Of a stretch of DNA of 64,000 nucleotides, positions 10,128-19,308 are shown piece after piece (the first letter of the stretch is position 1; every line of letters begins with the position of its first letter). The stretch comes from Eubacterium ventriosum (GTDB lineage Bacteria > Bacillota > Clostridia > Lachnospirales > Lachnospiraceae), in assembly GCF_025150745.1 (NCBI RefSeq), contig NZ_CP102282.1:693501-757500 (forward strand), given 5' to 3'. Under the pieces are notes generated by a model, which saw nothing but the letters and a program-made list of their open reading frames with translations, ran no database searches and was not told where the DNA came from. The translations under genes and the position numbers were made by a program.

Positions 10128-11756
10128 TTAGCCCACCATCCTTTCTTCATTTTTTGTAGCAATCTGTTCTGCCAAAGAGATTGCTTTCTGATATTCATCC
10201 TGGTAATTAAATTCAATATGCAGTTCATCTTTACCCATTACACGTATGCTTCGGATAAGCTGCATGACTGCCCGGCGGTCAATATCCTCCATAGTAGAAA
10301 ATTTCATAAAATGGTTGATCCAACGGTTTCGTTCGCTTCGGTTTTCCAATACATCTGTAAGTTTATCGTTCCATTCAACGATTGCCTTTTGGAACAGTTC
10401 AATATCTGCATTGTATTTTCGCTTATAAGAGAGAAATTCTTCCTTTGTCAGAATTCCACTCACCAGATTTTCATAGAGTTTTGCCTTAAAGCCCTCGGTC
10501 TGTGCCACACGCTTTTCATTTACTCTGATCTGTGCGGCATATTCCTGCGCCAATTCCCGGTTGATCCGTTCCTGACTGATACTGGACAGCAGGGCATCCA
10601 GAGAAGCAACATTTTCAATATGTCCTTTCAAACTGTCCTGCACACATTCAATCAGATCCGACTCTTTCAGCATGACCGACGATGTGCATCCATTCTTTTT
10701 GCCGGTCGGGCAGTAATAATAGTGATACTCTTTATCTTTATAGCGGTTCGTCTTGCGGGTCATACGGCAGCCACAGCAGCCGCAGATCAAAATACCGGAA
10801 AACAGGTAAACCTTATCCGATTTGGGAGAAGTCCTTGTGTCAATCCTGCGGAGCCGTTGCACCAGATCAAAATCGTGCTTTTGTATGATCGCTTCATGGG
10901 TTCCCTCCACACGAATCCATTCCGAAGAAGGTTTGTCCTCACGCTCTTTTAATTTGAAATGGGGCGTTGTCTGTTTGCCCTGGACCAGTGTTCCGGTGTA
11001 AGTTTCATCCTGCAAAATGCGGATGATTGTAGTTGCAGACCATTTGCAATCCTTTCGGTCTGTATAGCCACCTTTTGCATGAGGCATTCCGTGATTGCGC
11101 TTATACGCTAAAGGCGAAAGAATTCCTAATCGGTTCAGTTCATCCGCTATATGGGAAGCGCTGAATCCCTCCAGCCGTTTTCTGAAAATATCCCTCACAA
11201 CATTAGCAGCATATTCGTCCACTTCCAGGCTCTTGTGTTTATCGCCGACTTTCACATAACCATAGATGGTAAAAGCACCTACAAAATCCCCGCTGCGCCG
11301 TTTTACTTCCAGGGCGCTCCGTGTCTTAACGGAAATATCCCGACAGTAAGCCTCATTCATAATGTTTTTGACAGAAACCGTGAGATCATCGGCAGCGTCA
11401 TTTTCCGTGTCCACATTATCGTTAATTGCGATAAAACGCACTCCATAGGCTGGAAATACCCTGCGCATATAACGGCCTGTTTCTATGTACTCACGACCTA
11501 AGCGGGAGAGGTCTTTGACAATCACGCAGTTAGCTTCGCCTTGTTCGATCATCCGCATCATTTCCTGAAATGCCGGGCGATCAAACAAAACACCACTATA
11601 ACCATCGTCAATTTTTTCTGCCACAACCTCAATTTCCGGGTGTCGGGCTATGTAGTCATCGATCAGGCGCCGCTGGTTAGCAACGCTGTCACTTTCTACT
11701 GTTTTATCATCCGTATAAGAAAGACGGATGTACTTAATCGCTTTGTAAACCTGCAT
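10128..11756 (-). CDS. Large serine recombinase 3 (TndX/TnpX type)
   Basis: About 542 residues. Catalytic Ser13 is in KYIRLSYTDD, followed by VKDLSRLGREY, a recombinase domain, a zinc ribbon starting CGCCGCRMTRKTNRY, and a coiled-coil C-terminus. I placed the start at ATG 11756, seven T-rich bases after AAAGGAGTG; an upstream in-frame start near 11801 has no ribosome site. First gene of the triad. The active-site blocks look intact in all three proteins. Confidence 0.92.
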   Translation of the reverse strand: MQVYKAIKYIRLSYTDDKTVESDSVANQRRLIDDYIARHPEIEVVAEKIDDGYSGVLFDRPAFQEMMRMIEQGEANCVIVKDLSRLGREYIETGRYMRRVFPAYGVRFIAINDNVDTENDAADDLTVSVKNIMNEAYCRDISVKTRSALEVKRRSGDFVGAFTIYGYVKVGDKHKSLEVDEYAANVVRDIFRKRLEGFSASHIADELNRLGILSPLAYKRNHGMPHAKGGYTDRKDCKWSATTIIRILQDETYTGTLVQGKQTTPHFKLKEREDKPSSEWIRVEGTHEAIIQKHDFDLVQRLRRIDTRTSPKSDKVYLFSGILICGCCGCRMTRKTNRYKDKEYHYYYCPTGKKNGCTSSVMLKESDLIECVQDSLKGHIENVASLDALLSSISQERINRELAQEYAAQIRVNEKRVAQTEGFKAKLYENLVSGILTKEEFLSYKRKYNADIELFQKAIVEWNDKLTDVLENRSERNRWINHFMKFSTMEDIDRRAVMQLIRSIRVMGKDELHIEFNYQDEYQKAISLAEQIATKNEERMVG

Positions 11757-11891
11757 AAAAAAACACTCCTTTCGTTGCACAGAAAAATCCCCGCAATTCA
11801 AGAAGTGTGGTTATTCCATATTCAATTCCTTTTCCGATTCTTATTCTACCATGCTTTTACGGAAAAGTCAGCCCCTTTCTTAAAATTGCAG

Positions 11892-12107
11892 CTATCGCAA
11901 AATACCCTTGATACATTCTTCCAGGGTAGCACCTTCAGCAGAAAAACTGGCTTGTACAGTAAAACGTCCACACTTAAAATGGTATGGATTTTTGATTTGC
12001 TGAACAAATTCTGCAATCCGTTCATCACGAGAAAGTTCTTTGTTGACAGAGACATCCCGAATGTCTACCAGCGTACCCACTTCACTGACAATGGTGTTCA
12101 ATTCCAT
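11892..12107 (-). CDS. DUF6870-like small ICE protein
   Basis: 71 residues. The pattern of a short N-terminal acidic/hydrophobic stretch, SRDERIAEFVQQIKNPYHFKCG and then a TLEECIKGIL tail matches my memory of the DUF6870 proteins carried by Tn1549-type ICEs. Function unknown; no membrane segment. Follows GGGAGTTGATACT at 12108-12120. Its position next to the recombinase module and upstream sigma-like gene is usual for this ICE group. Confidence 0.7.
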   Translation of the reverse strand: MELNTIVSEVGTLVDIRDVSVNKELSRDERIAEFVQQIKNPYHFKCGRFTVQASFSAEGATLEECIKGILR

Positions 12108-12678
12108 AGTATCAACTCCCTTCTGAAAACTGTGTTATCAAAACCACATGAATAGGTCGGATCTATGGTTATTACACACATAAATCCGGCCCATTATATC
12201 TGATTTCGATTTTGCTGCCGTATTTGCCACGCACCCCGGCAAGTCCTTCTGTTATAAGGACGGGGCTGTTACAGGCTGCGGGTAGCGTCACCGCATCATA
12301 GTCCCACATACGCCGCCGCTTTGCCAGAGCAAGCAAACGCCGCAGGAACTCTCCCCAAGTCTTTAGGAAGCTGTGAAGAAGTACCATTATGATCTGTGTC
12401 GTTATCGCGTCCGGCCTGCCACAGCCGGTTTCGTAGGTTGCGTTTATCGCTCGGACAGCCTGGATTCATCACCTCCTTAGGCCGCCTGTCACCGCGCCGC
12501 CCCATCTGCCGCTCGGAACACAGAATGAAGTACCCGTAACAGCGTATATTCGGTTGTCAAGGAACAAGCAAGGGGCATGGCAGACAAATTGATATTACAG
12601 TTAGGGTGGAGGATGTATATGCTTCCTTACCACACCCGTCCAGCTTGTCCCGCCGAATATGTCCCTCTATTATACATT
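12108..12678 (-). other. 570-bp stretch with no clear gene; one weak small ORF
   Basis: The only frame with a ribosome-site-like sequence is on the - strand at 12469-12296 (57 residues beginning MNPGCPSDKRNLRNRLWQ), but AAGGAGG lies only 2 bases before its ATG and the composition is poor for a protein. The DNA is GC-richer than its surroundings. It may hold a regulatory RNA or a decayed gene; I see no decisive structure. Confidence 0.3.
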
Positions 12679-13128
12679 TCATTTTTGATGGTAAATTTCG
12701 GGGTCTGTATTCATTTTTTCTAAAATTTTTTTCAAACGCCGAAGTCCACGTTGGATTCCTTCATGTACAGAGCTGACGCCGGTTCCTTCGCTTTTTGCAA
12801 TATCCGATAAACTCATTCCCAACAGAAAATGTGAAGTGATACGGTTACGCTGTTTTTCCGGCAACGAGGCAAGCGCTTCATATAGTCTAGCGTTTTCTTC
12901 CTTCTGTTCAAAAATATCTGCTGGTGTCAAAACAAGCACCATAGCCTCATGTTCCACATTGATGTCATAATCCAAAGAAAAATAGGCTTTATGCCGGTAT
13001 GTACGCAAAAAATAAGCTGCTTCAGCAAGTTTATATTCCCGGAGAATGTCCGCAACTTCATCCGGCACCTCAACGATCATGTCCTGTGTATAATACGGGT
13101 AATAATCCCGAAGATTGATTTTCTTCAT
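12679..13128 (-). CDS. Sigma-70 region 4-like ICE transcription factor
   Basis: 149 residues. The C-terminal half shows sigma region 4: LASLPEKQRNRITSHFLLG, the HTH SLSDIAKSEGTGVSSVHEG and a basic tail. The N-terminal half is ICE-specific with YYPYYTQD. Such Orf7-like factors are regulators of ICE transfer or excision genes in the Tn916/Tn1549 families. Start ATG 13128, 8 bases after GGAGG; the frame stays open to 13167 without support. Preceded by a leader with a terminator hairpin (13238-13271), so read-through may control it. Confidence 0.85.
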   Translation of the reverse strand: MKKINLRDYYPYYTQDMIVEVPDEVADILREYKLAEAAYFLRTYRHKAYFSLDYDINVEHEAMVLVLTPADIFEQKEENARLYEALASLPEKQRNRITSHFLLGMSLSDIAKSEGTGVSSVHEGIQRGLRRLKKILEKMNTDPEIYHQK

Positions 13129-13427
13129 AGTAATTTCCTCCAATTTCGATGTTTGAGTTGATGGCAAAAATCGAAATCAGAGGGTGGGCTGCGGCAGCGA
13201 TAAGGTCTAAGTCTCTTTCTGATTAAAAAAAGGGTACAAAAAAGCGCGCCCGTACAAAGAACAGGCGCGCCAAAGCAGCAGTATGAAATTTCTCCGGGAG
13301 GCTGACAGCGAAAATGCTCAAATATTGTCGAAACCAAAAACGCCGCAATCCATACGAGCTGGATTACGACGTATAGGTGACTGAATGTAAAGCAGTTTAT
13401 CTGCGGATCTGTGTTGCATAGACGCAT
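13125..13427 (-). CDS. Possible leader ORF upstream of the sigma-like gene
   Basis: An ATG at 13427 lies 7 bases after GGGAGG and opens about 100 codons starting MRLCNTDPQINCF, with a hydrophobic segment (VVIQLVWIAAFLVS) and many Cys and Pro. The frame runs straight through a strong terminator hairpin and overlaps the sigma-like gene by 4 bases. The product may be a real small membrane protein, or the first part may be a leader peptide for attenuation. Low confidence. Confidence 0.3.
   Translation of the reverse strand: MRLCNTDPQINCFTFSHLYVVIQLVWIAAFLVSTIFEHFRCQPPGEISYCCFGAPVLCTGALFCTLFLIRKRLRPYRCRSPPSDFDFCHQLKHRNWRKLL
13238..13271 (-). terminator. Terminator/attenuator upstream of the sigma-like gene
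   Basis: On the - strand GGCGCGCC, a 12-nt loop, GGGCGCGC, then TTTTTT: a GC-rich stem with a clean T-run. It lies about 110 bases before the sigma-like gene start and inside the possible leader ORF, so it may act as an attenuator. Confidence 0.65.
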
Positions 13428-13594
13428 AGGCATTTCCTCCCATCAAGGAGGAGCCTGAATCGGCTGCTTGATACCTCCTTGGGAGAAAATTATATCGGTT
13501 ATGTTTCCTGTATCAGTCCGCAGGCATTCGCTTTTTACTCTTTATATTCGCAATTTTCTACATATTCTGCTCTTAGAATATATGCCGCAAAAAG

Positions 13595-13632
13595 CAAGCC
13601 CACAAGGGGAAAACGACACCTTGTGGGCTCAT
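13595..13632 (-). terminator. Intrinsic terminator of the winged-helix gene
   Basis: On the - strand GCCCACAAGG, a loop, CCTTGTGGGC, then CTTGCTTTTTG. It begins directly at the stop codon of the winged-helix gene. Confidence 0.7.
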
Positions 13633-13633
13633 G

Positions 13634-14104
13634 TTATAGATGTTCAAATTTATAGCCGATTCCGGCGACACTCTCAATGTAGTTTGGAAGATCCGGTTCA
13701 AAGCGCAATTTCTTACGCAGCTTACTTATATGATTATGAATGGCTTTTCTCGAATAGAAATCACAATCCTCTTTCCAAACCAAATCGGTAATCAGTTCGT
13801 AAGTAAAAACACGTTTGGGATTGGCAATGAGTAATGCCAGTATATCAAACTCCTTACTTGTCAGGTTGATAATCCGTTCCCTAACCCTGACAGTGCGGTG
13901 TTCCAGGCATAGATAAAGCTCGCCTTCCTGTATTTCTGTTAGAGGATTTTTCTTTGATGCGGAGGAAGTGTGACAGGAATTGAATACCGTTCCATGACAG
14001 ACTCCCTGTTCCAAAATATATTGCATCAGAGCATTCTTTTGTTCTTCGTTAAGAAGCAGAAATAACTTTTCTCCGATCTGCTTGCCGGATTCTTCTATAT
14101 CCAA
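13634..14104 (-). CDS. Winged-helix (OmpR/PhoB C-terminal type) regulator without receiver
   Basis: 156 residues. Residues about 65-156 form a Trans_reg_C winged helix (LTSKEFDILALLIANPKRVF, HNHISKLRKKLRF, YIESVAGIGYKFEHL). The N-terminal 60 residues are not a receiver domain, so phosphorylation control is not expected. The frame starts with TTG at 14104; the nearest good ribosome site (GGAGGTG) is over 30 bases upstream, so the start is uncertain. Its promoter carries the AAATGT-N5-AAATGT operator shared with cargo system 2 (14196-14212). It therefore probably links the cargo two-component system to the ICE regulatory block. Confidence 0.82.
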   Translation of the reverse strand: MDIEESGKQIGEKLFLLLNEEQKNALMQYILEQGVCHGTVFNSCHTSSASKKNPLTEIQEGELYLCLEHRTVRVRERIINLTSKEFDILALLIANPKRVFTYELITDLVWKEDCDFYSRKAIHNHISKLRKKLRFEPDLPNYIESVAGIGYKFEHL

Positions 14105-14185
14105 AACAGCTAATGTCCCATCACATCATCACCTCCATATTATGTCTTAATACCTAAGTGAAAGTTATCTTTGATTTATAATCAT

Positions 14186-14278
14186 CATAAACTACAAATG
14201 TTACACAAATGTCCGAGGTGCCTTTGATTTCGACAGAAAAACAGGCTGAATTGTTACAACGCTCGGACATTTCAAAAA
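14186..14278 (-). repeat. 93-bp direct repeat, copy 1, containing promoter/operator
   Basis: Identical base for base to 20731-20823. It contains the direct-repeat operator AAATGT (14196-14201) and AAATGT (14207-14212) and an 11-bp dyad AAATGTCCGAG / CTCGGACATTT (14207-14217, 14262-14272). On the - strand a TATGAT -10 follows the operator, so this copy drives the winged-helix gene. The two copies bracket cassette 1, the NTF2-like gene and the double-receiver gene. Confidence 0.85.
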
Positions 14279-14286
14279 ATAGTGTT

Positions 14287-16779
14287 CTACTCAACCGTTT
14301 CAATCGAATCCACAATATTCATTTTTGAAATTTTCCGTAGCGGAATTGCTGTTGCCAGCAAGCAAGCTCCTACTGCCAAGAGGGTTGCTTCAAGAATGGG
14401 CATGACAGGGATTGCAACAAGCTGGATGGTGTCGCTCGTGGCCGCCTCAATGAAGATCGTACAAACATATCCCAGCACGCTTCCAATCACAGAGGCAATG
14501 ATTCCGTAATATGCACCTTCCCAAAGGAAAGTTTTATAAAGGCTATCGGCACTCATTCCAATGGCCCGCTGCATACCGATTTCTGTTACTCTGGTGTGAA
14601 TATTTGTGTAAACGGTATTGATGATATTAAGAATACCAATCAGGCCAACGAAAAGAATCAGCCCCCATGCCAGCATTTGAATTTGTGCAAAGCTCTCTTT
14701 TAGTTGCTGGTCGGTTTCTTCATATGACAAGAATGTTGTCCCCGGTATTCTGTTACAAAACGCCTCGATAAATGTATCAAAGTTTTCCCTGTCAGCACCC
14801 TCGTTCAGTGTAGGCAAAAACTCTGAATAGGTATCTTTTCCCGTCAGGCGTTCATAGATAGCATCATCAACAATCACTTGAACACCATTTGTGAAACCGC
14901 CATTTCCAATACCAAGATAACCGTCATAGCCATCCAAGGTTTTCAAAACATTCAGCTCCATTCCCGCAACACAGATGTTTTCTCCGGCCTCTATATTTGT
15001 AAATTCAAGAACATCTTCGCCGTAGCTCATGGGAATAGGATTCCTTACTATACAGGCGTTCCCTGATTTCAGTTGTCCAAGCTGTTCTTCTGGTAATTGA
15101 TCCCCCATAAAATAATCCCAATATTCATCGTTCAATCCGACAACCTGAAAAGTTTCGCCGGGTTTTAGTTGAAATTCAAGACTGATTCCATCGAGCTGCC
15201 CATTTTCATTTTGTTCGTAAAGCGAAAACTGTATAGCAGCTACGCTCTGTACTGCTTTATTTTTCTTTAAGGTATTCAGATCGTCTGCGGTAAATCCAAC
15301 ACTTTCATTTGTGATCTGATAATCTCCTAAATGGTTATCTTGCAGGGCACTTGCAGCGTTCAGTAAAGAGGAAAAACCTTGCAGTGCAATAAAAACCGTG
15401 ATACTCATAACAAGGGACAAAATTGTAATTGCAGTACGGCCTTTATTTCTCTTTAAGTTCAGACGGGCATAGTATGCTTCAAAATTATGGATTTTCTTTG
15501 TTTTACGCTTTCTGCGTCGAATTTTCAGATTTGTTCCAGACATCGCCATAATAGGGGATACCCTTGCGGCTGATCTGGCTGCTGGTAATGCTGCAAACAA
15601 CGCAAACGCCAAAGTGATTGCTCCGCTTAATATCAGTAAGGTTCCATTCAAAGAACTGTTTTCTGCTATTAGGGTTTTCAATTCGGAAGAATCCTGAACC
15701 AAGAACAATTCAGGAGAAACCAGGCCGGTAGCTGTCTCTAAAATCCCTCTGGCACTCAAAAAGCCAAGAAGCATACCAATAGGAATCCCAATCAGACACA
15801 ATAGGGTTACTTCAATTACAATGATCTGATAAAGTTGTCCTTTTTCGCTTCCAATAGCCCGAAGTGTTCCATATCCCTTTATTCGTTTTGAGACAGATAT
15901 TTTCAGAATGTTGTAAATCACAAGGCCAGCAGCCAGCAAAATTAAACTGCCCACTAATATCCCTGCGACTGTCATAAAAGAGAATCCCTTATCATTGGCA
16001 TCCTCGGAATTTGCAGTATAGGAAATTCCCAAAGCGTTCAAATATACAATATTGTAGCTGGTATCAAGCTCATGGATGTTCAATTCCTTATTGAAGTCAT
16101 CGACAACTGCTTGAAAACTCTTTTTATCGGCAGTCTGAATATCGACATTGTAATAAATATAAGATTCCGGTAGAAGTTGTTCAGCAGTTCCTTCCCCTAC
16201 AACTCCCGTAACAGTGCCGCTTGTATATCCCCAGTAGTTATTTTTCAATATCCCTGTAAGAACAAATTCTGCTGTATAGGAATAGCTGTCCGCAATGTTG
16301 TGGCGAAGATTTTTTTGCAGTGAAAGTGTAATCTTATCTCCAATACCGCCCTCAAAGCCAAGATATTTCAGAATATCTTCCGAAAGAGCTATTTCCATCG
16401 GGGCTTCCGGCAGACGACCTTCTTCTACACTGGTACTGGATGGATAGATAGCGGCAGTATCATCCAAATATTCCATCAAACCAAGGGTGAGAGATGGGGA
16501 GAGTTCTAAACTTCCCATATAAATAGATTTCCCTACATAGGAAAGACGCTCATCCTGTTCCAGTGCGTGAAGCTGATCTGCATTCATCTGCAAAAAAGTG
16601 GCATATCGGTTTCCTCCGATAGCGATGGCCTGCTGTTCCCGCATTGCACTAAGTACGCCAATGGATTGTCCTACAATGGTTGTCATCATAGTAGACAGCA
16701 CAACGGCAATCAAAATAAGAATAGAAGTGACTTTTTGGGACAGCAGTTCTTTCAATGCTAATGTACGATAAGATTTCAT
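14287..16779 (-). CDS. ABC transporter permease with two FtsX/MacB-type domains (cassette 1)
   Basis: 830-residue inner-membrane subunit of an exporter of the antimicrobial-peptide or lipoprotein type. One N-terminal membrane segment, a large extracytoplasmic MacB-like region (about 45-260), three membrane helices around 260-410 (first FtsX block), a helix near 445-470, a second extracytoplasmic domain, and the last three helices (second FtsX block, GLIGILNIINTVYTNIHTRV near 700). Start ATG 16779 overlaps the ATPase stop by 4 bases, so the two are coupled. Substrate unknown; the adjoining two-component system suggests peptide or antibiotic defence. Confidence 0.88.
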   Translation of the reverse strand: MKSYRTLALKELLSQKVTSILILIAVVLSTMMTTIVGQSIGVLSAMREQQAIAIGGNRYATFLQMNADQLHALEQDERLSYVGKSIYMGSLELSPSLTLGLMEYLDDTAAIYPSSTSVEEGRLPEAPMEIALSEDILKYLGFEGGIGDKITLSLQKNLRHNIADSYSYTAEFVLTGILKNNYWGYTSGTVTGVVGEGTAEQLLPESYIYYNVDIQTADKKSFQAVVDDFNKELNIHELDTSYNIVYLNALGISYTANSEDANDKGFSFMTVAGILVGSLILLAAGLVIYNILKISVSKRIKGYGTLRAIGSEKGQLYQIIVIEVTLLCLIGIPIGMLLGFLSARGILETATGLVSPELFLVQDSSELKTLIAENSSLNGTLLILSGAITLAFALFAALPAARSAARVSPIMAMSGTNLKIRRRKRKTKKIHNFEAYYARLNLKRNKGRTAITILSLVMSITVFIALQGFSSLLNAASALQDNHLGDYQITNESVGFTADDLNTLKKNKAVQSVAAIQFSLYEQNENGQLDGISLEFQLKPGETFQVVGLNDEYWDYFMGDQLPEEQLGQLKSGNACIVRNPIPMSYGEDVLEFTNIEAGENICVAGMELNVLKTLDGYDGYLGIGNGGFTNGVQVIVDDAIYERLTGKDTYSEFLPTLNEGADRENFDTFIEAFCNRIPGTTFLSYEETDQQLKESFAQIQMLAWGLILFVGLIGILNIINTVYTNIHTRVTEIGMQRAIGMSADSLYKTFLWEGAYYGIIASVIGSVLGYVCTIFIEAATSDTIQLVAIPVMPILEATLLAVGACLLATAIPLRKISKMNIVDSIETVE

Positions 16780-17450
16780 TTCGCTGTCACCTCCGTAAGC
16801 ACACCATCTACAATCTGAAACTGCCGGTCTGCCATTCGTGCAATACGGCTGTCATGGGTAATGACAACGAGAGCTTTCCCCATCTTTTTCCATACATTTT
16901 GAAGCAGTTCCATGACTTCGCCGCCGCTTTTGCTGTCCAGATTTCCCGTAGGCTCATCCGCAAAAATTACATCCGGCTTTGCAATCAAAGCGCGGGCAAT
17001 GGCTACACGCTGCTGCTGGCCGCCGGATAACTCATGGGGCAGATGTTCCAAGCGGCCCTGAATGCCAAGCAGTTCTGTAAGCTGTTTCAGGTATGCTTCA
17101 TTCGGTTTTTGCTTATCCAGCAAAAGAGGCATGATAATATTTTCTTTCGCCGTCAGAACCGGAAGCAGATTAAATTGCTGAAAAATAAATCCAATCCGTT
17201 TCCGGCGGAATGCCGACAACTCCTTATCGCTGTAACTGTAAATATCTTTACCATCGTAGGTCAGCGAGCCGGAAGATGGCTTATCCAAGCCGGAAAGCAA
17301 ATGCAGCAGGGTACTTTTTCCGCTTCCCGATGGCCCCATGATAGAAATAAAATCGCTGGATACAATTTCGAGATTTGCACGATCCAAAGCCACCACTCGG
17401 TTTTCACCGTCACCATAAATCTTTGATAAATTCTTTGCCTCAATATTCAT
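16776..17450 (-). CDS. ABC transporter ATP-binding protein (cassette 1)
   Basis: 224-residue cytosolic ATPase of the LolD/MacB/BceA group, powering the permease encoded downstream. Walker [11 protein letters not shown]-loop in [10 protein letters not shown], signature [15 protein letters not shown], Walker [13 protein letters not shown], and the switch His in [13 protein letters not shown] 17450 follows AAGGAGAGTG. It has its own promoter region right after the histidine-kinase stop, with an operator copy at 17491-17515, so it is probably induced by its own two-component system. Confidence 0.92.
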   Translation of the reverse strand: MNIEAKNLSKIYGDGENRVVALDRANLEIVSSDFISIMGPSGSGKSTLLHLLSGLDKPSSGSLTYDGKDIYSYSDKELSAFRRKRIGFIFQQFNLLPVLTAKENIIMPLLLDKQKPNEAYLKQLTELLGIQGRLEHLPHELSGGQQQRVAIARALIAKPDVIFADEPTGNLDSKSGGEVMELLQNVWKKMGKALVVITHDSRIARMADRQFQIVDGVLTEVTAK

Positions 17451-17490
17451 AAAAAACACTCTCCTTATTTGTGGTATAAGGAGAGTGTAA

Positions 17491-17515
17491 ATGATAAATC
17501 TCAAAAATCGCTCAA
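17491..17515 (-). promoter_or_regulatory. Operator of response regulator 1, upstream of the ABC genes
   Basis: On the - strand two TTGAG boxes stand 11 bp apart, followed by ATTTATCAT. The 25-mer matches 22 of 25 bases at 19309-19333 upstream of response regulator 1. A direct repeat with one-helical-turn spacing is the typical site for OmpR/PhoB regulators. Confidence 0.6.
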
Positions 17516-17518
17516 GGA

Positions 17519-18601
17519 TTACACGAAATAAAAAATAGCCGTTGCGGATGCACCGCCCCCGGCCCGATTTTCCAAAATCAATCGGCCACCATGTTTTTCA
17601 CATAAAATTCTGCTGCTGTAAAGCCCCATTCCAAAATGTGAGGAATTACTACTTGTCGTTTCAAAGGGGGTTGGCCCATTCTGCACGAGAGACAGCGGAT
17701 AACCAGCACCATCATCTTCTACATTCAAGGTCATAGAATCATTTTGCAGCGTTATTTGAATAGAGATTGCTTTTTCTGCAAATCGCGCCGCATTTCCAAT
17801 CAGATTTTCCGCTACGGTAAGAAATAGCCCGTGATCTATACAAACTGTTCCGCCTGATGGTACTAAAACAGAAACTTTTTTGGATAGCGCTAACAGTCGT
17901 GCTGTTTCCTGCAATTCACTCTGCAAAACTGATAGTCTGATTTCTTTTGGCTTAACAGAGAGTTGTTCCAACTTTTGAACACTGCTCATAGCTTCTACAT
18001 ACTGCTCGATCCGTAAAGTGTAACTTTCCAGCCGGTCTATGGTCTGTTCGTCCTGAATACCTTGCCGCAAAAGTTTTACACTTCCTTTTAATACCGTAAT
18101 CGGGTTACGCAGATCATGGGAAAATGCGGCATTGAGCCGTTTGCGTTCCTCGGCCTGTTGCCACAACAGCCGATTCGATTTCAGAAGTTCACTCCGCATT
18201 TCTTCAAAGGCAGCACATAGTTGTCCCATTTCATCGTTAGACAAAATCGGCAGCGAAAAATCCAGATCATTATTCTGAATCCGCATAATGCCATTTTGCA
18301 GGCAGGAAATAGGCTGTTTCAATTTGAGATAATAAAAAAGAAAGACTGAAACAATCAATCCGCCTACTGGAAAAAGAATACAGGAAACCGTCTGCACAAT
18401 GTTTAGGATAGCCAAAATACGCTGTTGTGACACCGTAGGAGACGGCAGAGGTACAACAGAGCCATCCGACAAGATTTCTACACCGCCTAAAGGATAATGG
18501 TTTTCAATGCCTCGGCATAGGAAGATAACTGCCCCAAGCAGGAGAAATGCCACTGCCAAACAGGAGAGGGATAATAGCAGGAAAGATTTCTTTAGTCCCA
18601 T
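17519..18601 (-). CDS. Sensor histidine kinase (cassette 1)
   Basis: Membrane sensor of about 360 residues pairing with response regulator 1. Two membrane helices (about 5-28 and 78-102) enclose a short extracellular loop of roughly 50 residues. A HAMP-like segment follows, then HisKA with the phospho-accepting His in FSHDLRNPITVLKG, and an HATPase domain (ENLIGNAARFA, VEDDGAGYP, GMGLYSSRILCEKHGG). Start ATG 18601 lies 5 bases after the regulator stop. The next gene's operator begins within 4 bases of this stop codon. Confidence 0.9.
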   Translation of the reverse strand: MGLKKSFLLLSLSCLAVAFLLLGAVIFLCRGIENHYPLGGVEILSDGSVVPLPSPTVSQQRILAILNIVQTVSCILFPVGGLIVSVFLFYYLKLKQPISCLQNGIMRIQNNDLDFSLPILSNDEMGQLCAAFEEMRSELLKSNRLLWQQAEERKRLNAAFSHDLRNPITVLKGSVKLLRQGIQDEQTIDRLESYTLRIEQYVEAMSSVQKLEQLSVKPKEIRLSVLQSELQETARLLALSKKVSVLVPSGGTVCIDHGLFLTVAENLIGNAARFAEKAISIQITLQNDSMTLNVEDDGAGYPLSLVQNGPTPFETTSSNSSHFGMGLYSSRILCEKHGGRLILENRAGGGASATAIFYFV

Positions 18602-18606
18602 ATTTT

Positions 18607-19284
18607 TTAGGCGTTCCACCGATAACCACACCCCCAAACCGTTTCAATGTAATTATGCAATGTATGTGCTGCAAATTTAGCGCGTATTTTCCGAATATGC
18701 TCCATAATTGTATCGCTGTTTCCGTCCCCATCCAAGCCCCACACAAGCTCATAAATTCGCTCACGGTCAAAAACCTGTCCTGCATTGAGGGATAAAAGTT
18801 CTACAATCTCAAACTCCCTCTTAGATAGCGGGATGTTCTGATTATTGATTGTAACTGTTCGGGCAGAATAATCCAGTATCAATTCACCAAAGAAGCGCAC
18901 TGCCGAATTATTTTGGCGTCGCTGCTCCCGGCGCAGATGTGCGGCAATACGCGCCCCCAATTCATCCAAATCAAAGGGCTTGACGATATAATCATCCGCC
19001 CCGGCCTGAAATCCAATGATCTTATCGCTGGATTCAATACGAGCAGTCAAAAAAAGAATGGGACAGGCAATGTGTTCCCGTATCTGCTGGCATACAGTCA
19101 GACCATCCATTCCCGGCATATTGATGTCCAATAAAATTAAATCTGGTTTGCAAGCTACTTTTTTGAGCGCTTCTTGTCCGCTATAAGCAGTCAGAATATC
19201 ATATTGTGTTTGAAAATAACTCTGTATCATATCAACAATACCGCGTTCATCATCAACGATCAGTAATTTAGGATTCAAAATCAT
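18607..19284 (-). CDS. OmpR-family response regulator (cassette 1)
   Basis: 225 residues. The receiver domain has the acidic pair in IVDDERG, the phospho-acceptor Asp of LILLDINMPGMDG and the Lys of DYIVKPFD. The winged helix has SKREFEIVELLSLNAGQVF and YIETVWGCGYRW. ATG 19284 follows CGGAGGTGC. Preceded by its own TTGAG-N6-TTGAG operator (19309-19333), so autoregulation is likely, with control of the ABC genes from the second operator. Confidence 0.93.
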   Translation of the reverse strand: MILNPKLLIVDDERGIVDMIQSYFQTQYDILTAYSGQEALKKVACKPDLILLDINMPGMDGLTVCQQIREHIACPILFLTARIESSDKIIGFQAGADDYIVKPFDLDELGARIAAHLRREQRRQNNSAVRFFGELILDYSARTVTINNQNIPLSKREFEIVELLSLNAGQVFDRERIYELVWGLDGDGNSDTIMEHIRKIRAKFAAHTLHNYIETVWGCGYRWNA

Positions 19285-19308
19285 GCACCTCCGTTCTTTG
19301 TATGATAT

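Noticed and set aside
14210..14278. + strand frame in both 93-bp repeats that looks coding (MSEVPLISTEKQAELLQ...)
   Set aside because: It reads plausibly and recurs partly at 24312, but has no ribosome site, ends in different junk in each copy, and the same bases form a promoter with a conserved operator on the other strand. A fossil coding origin cannot be excluded.
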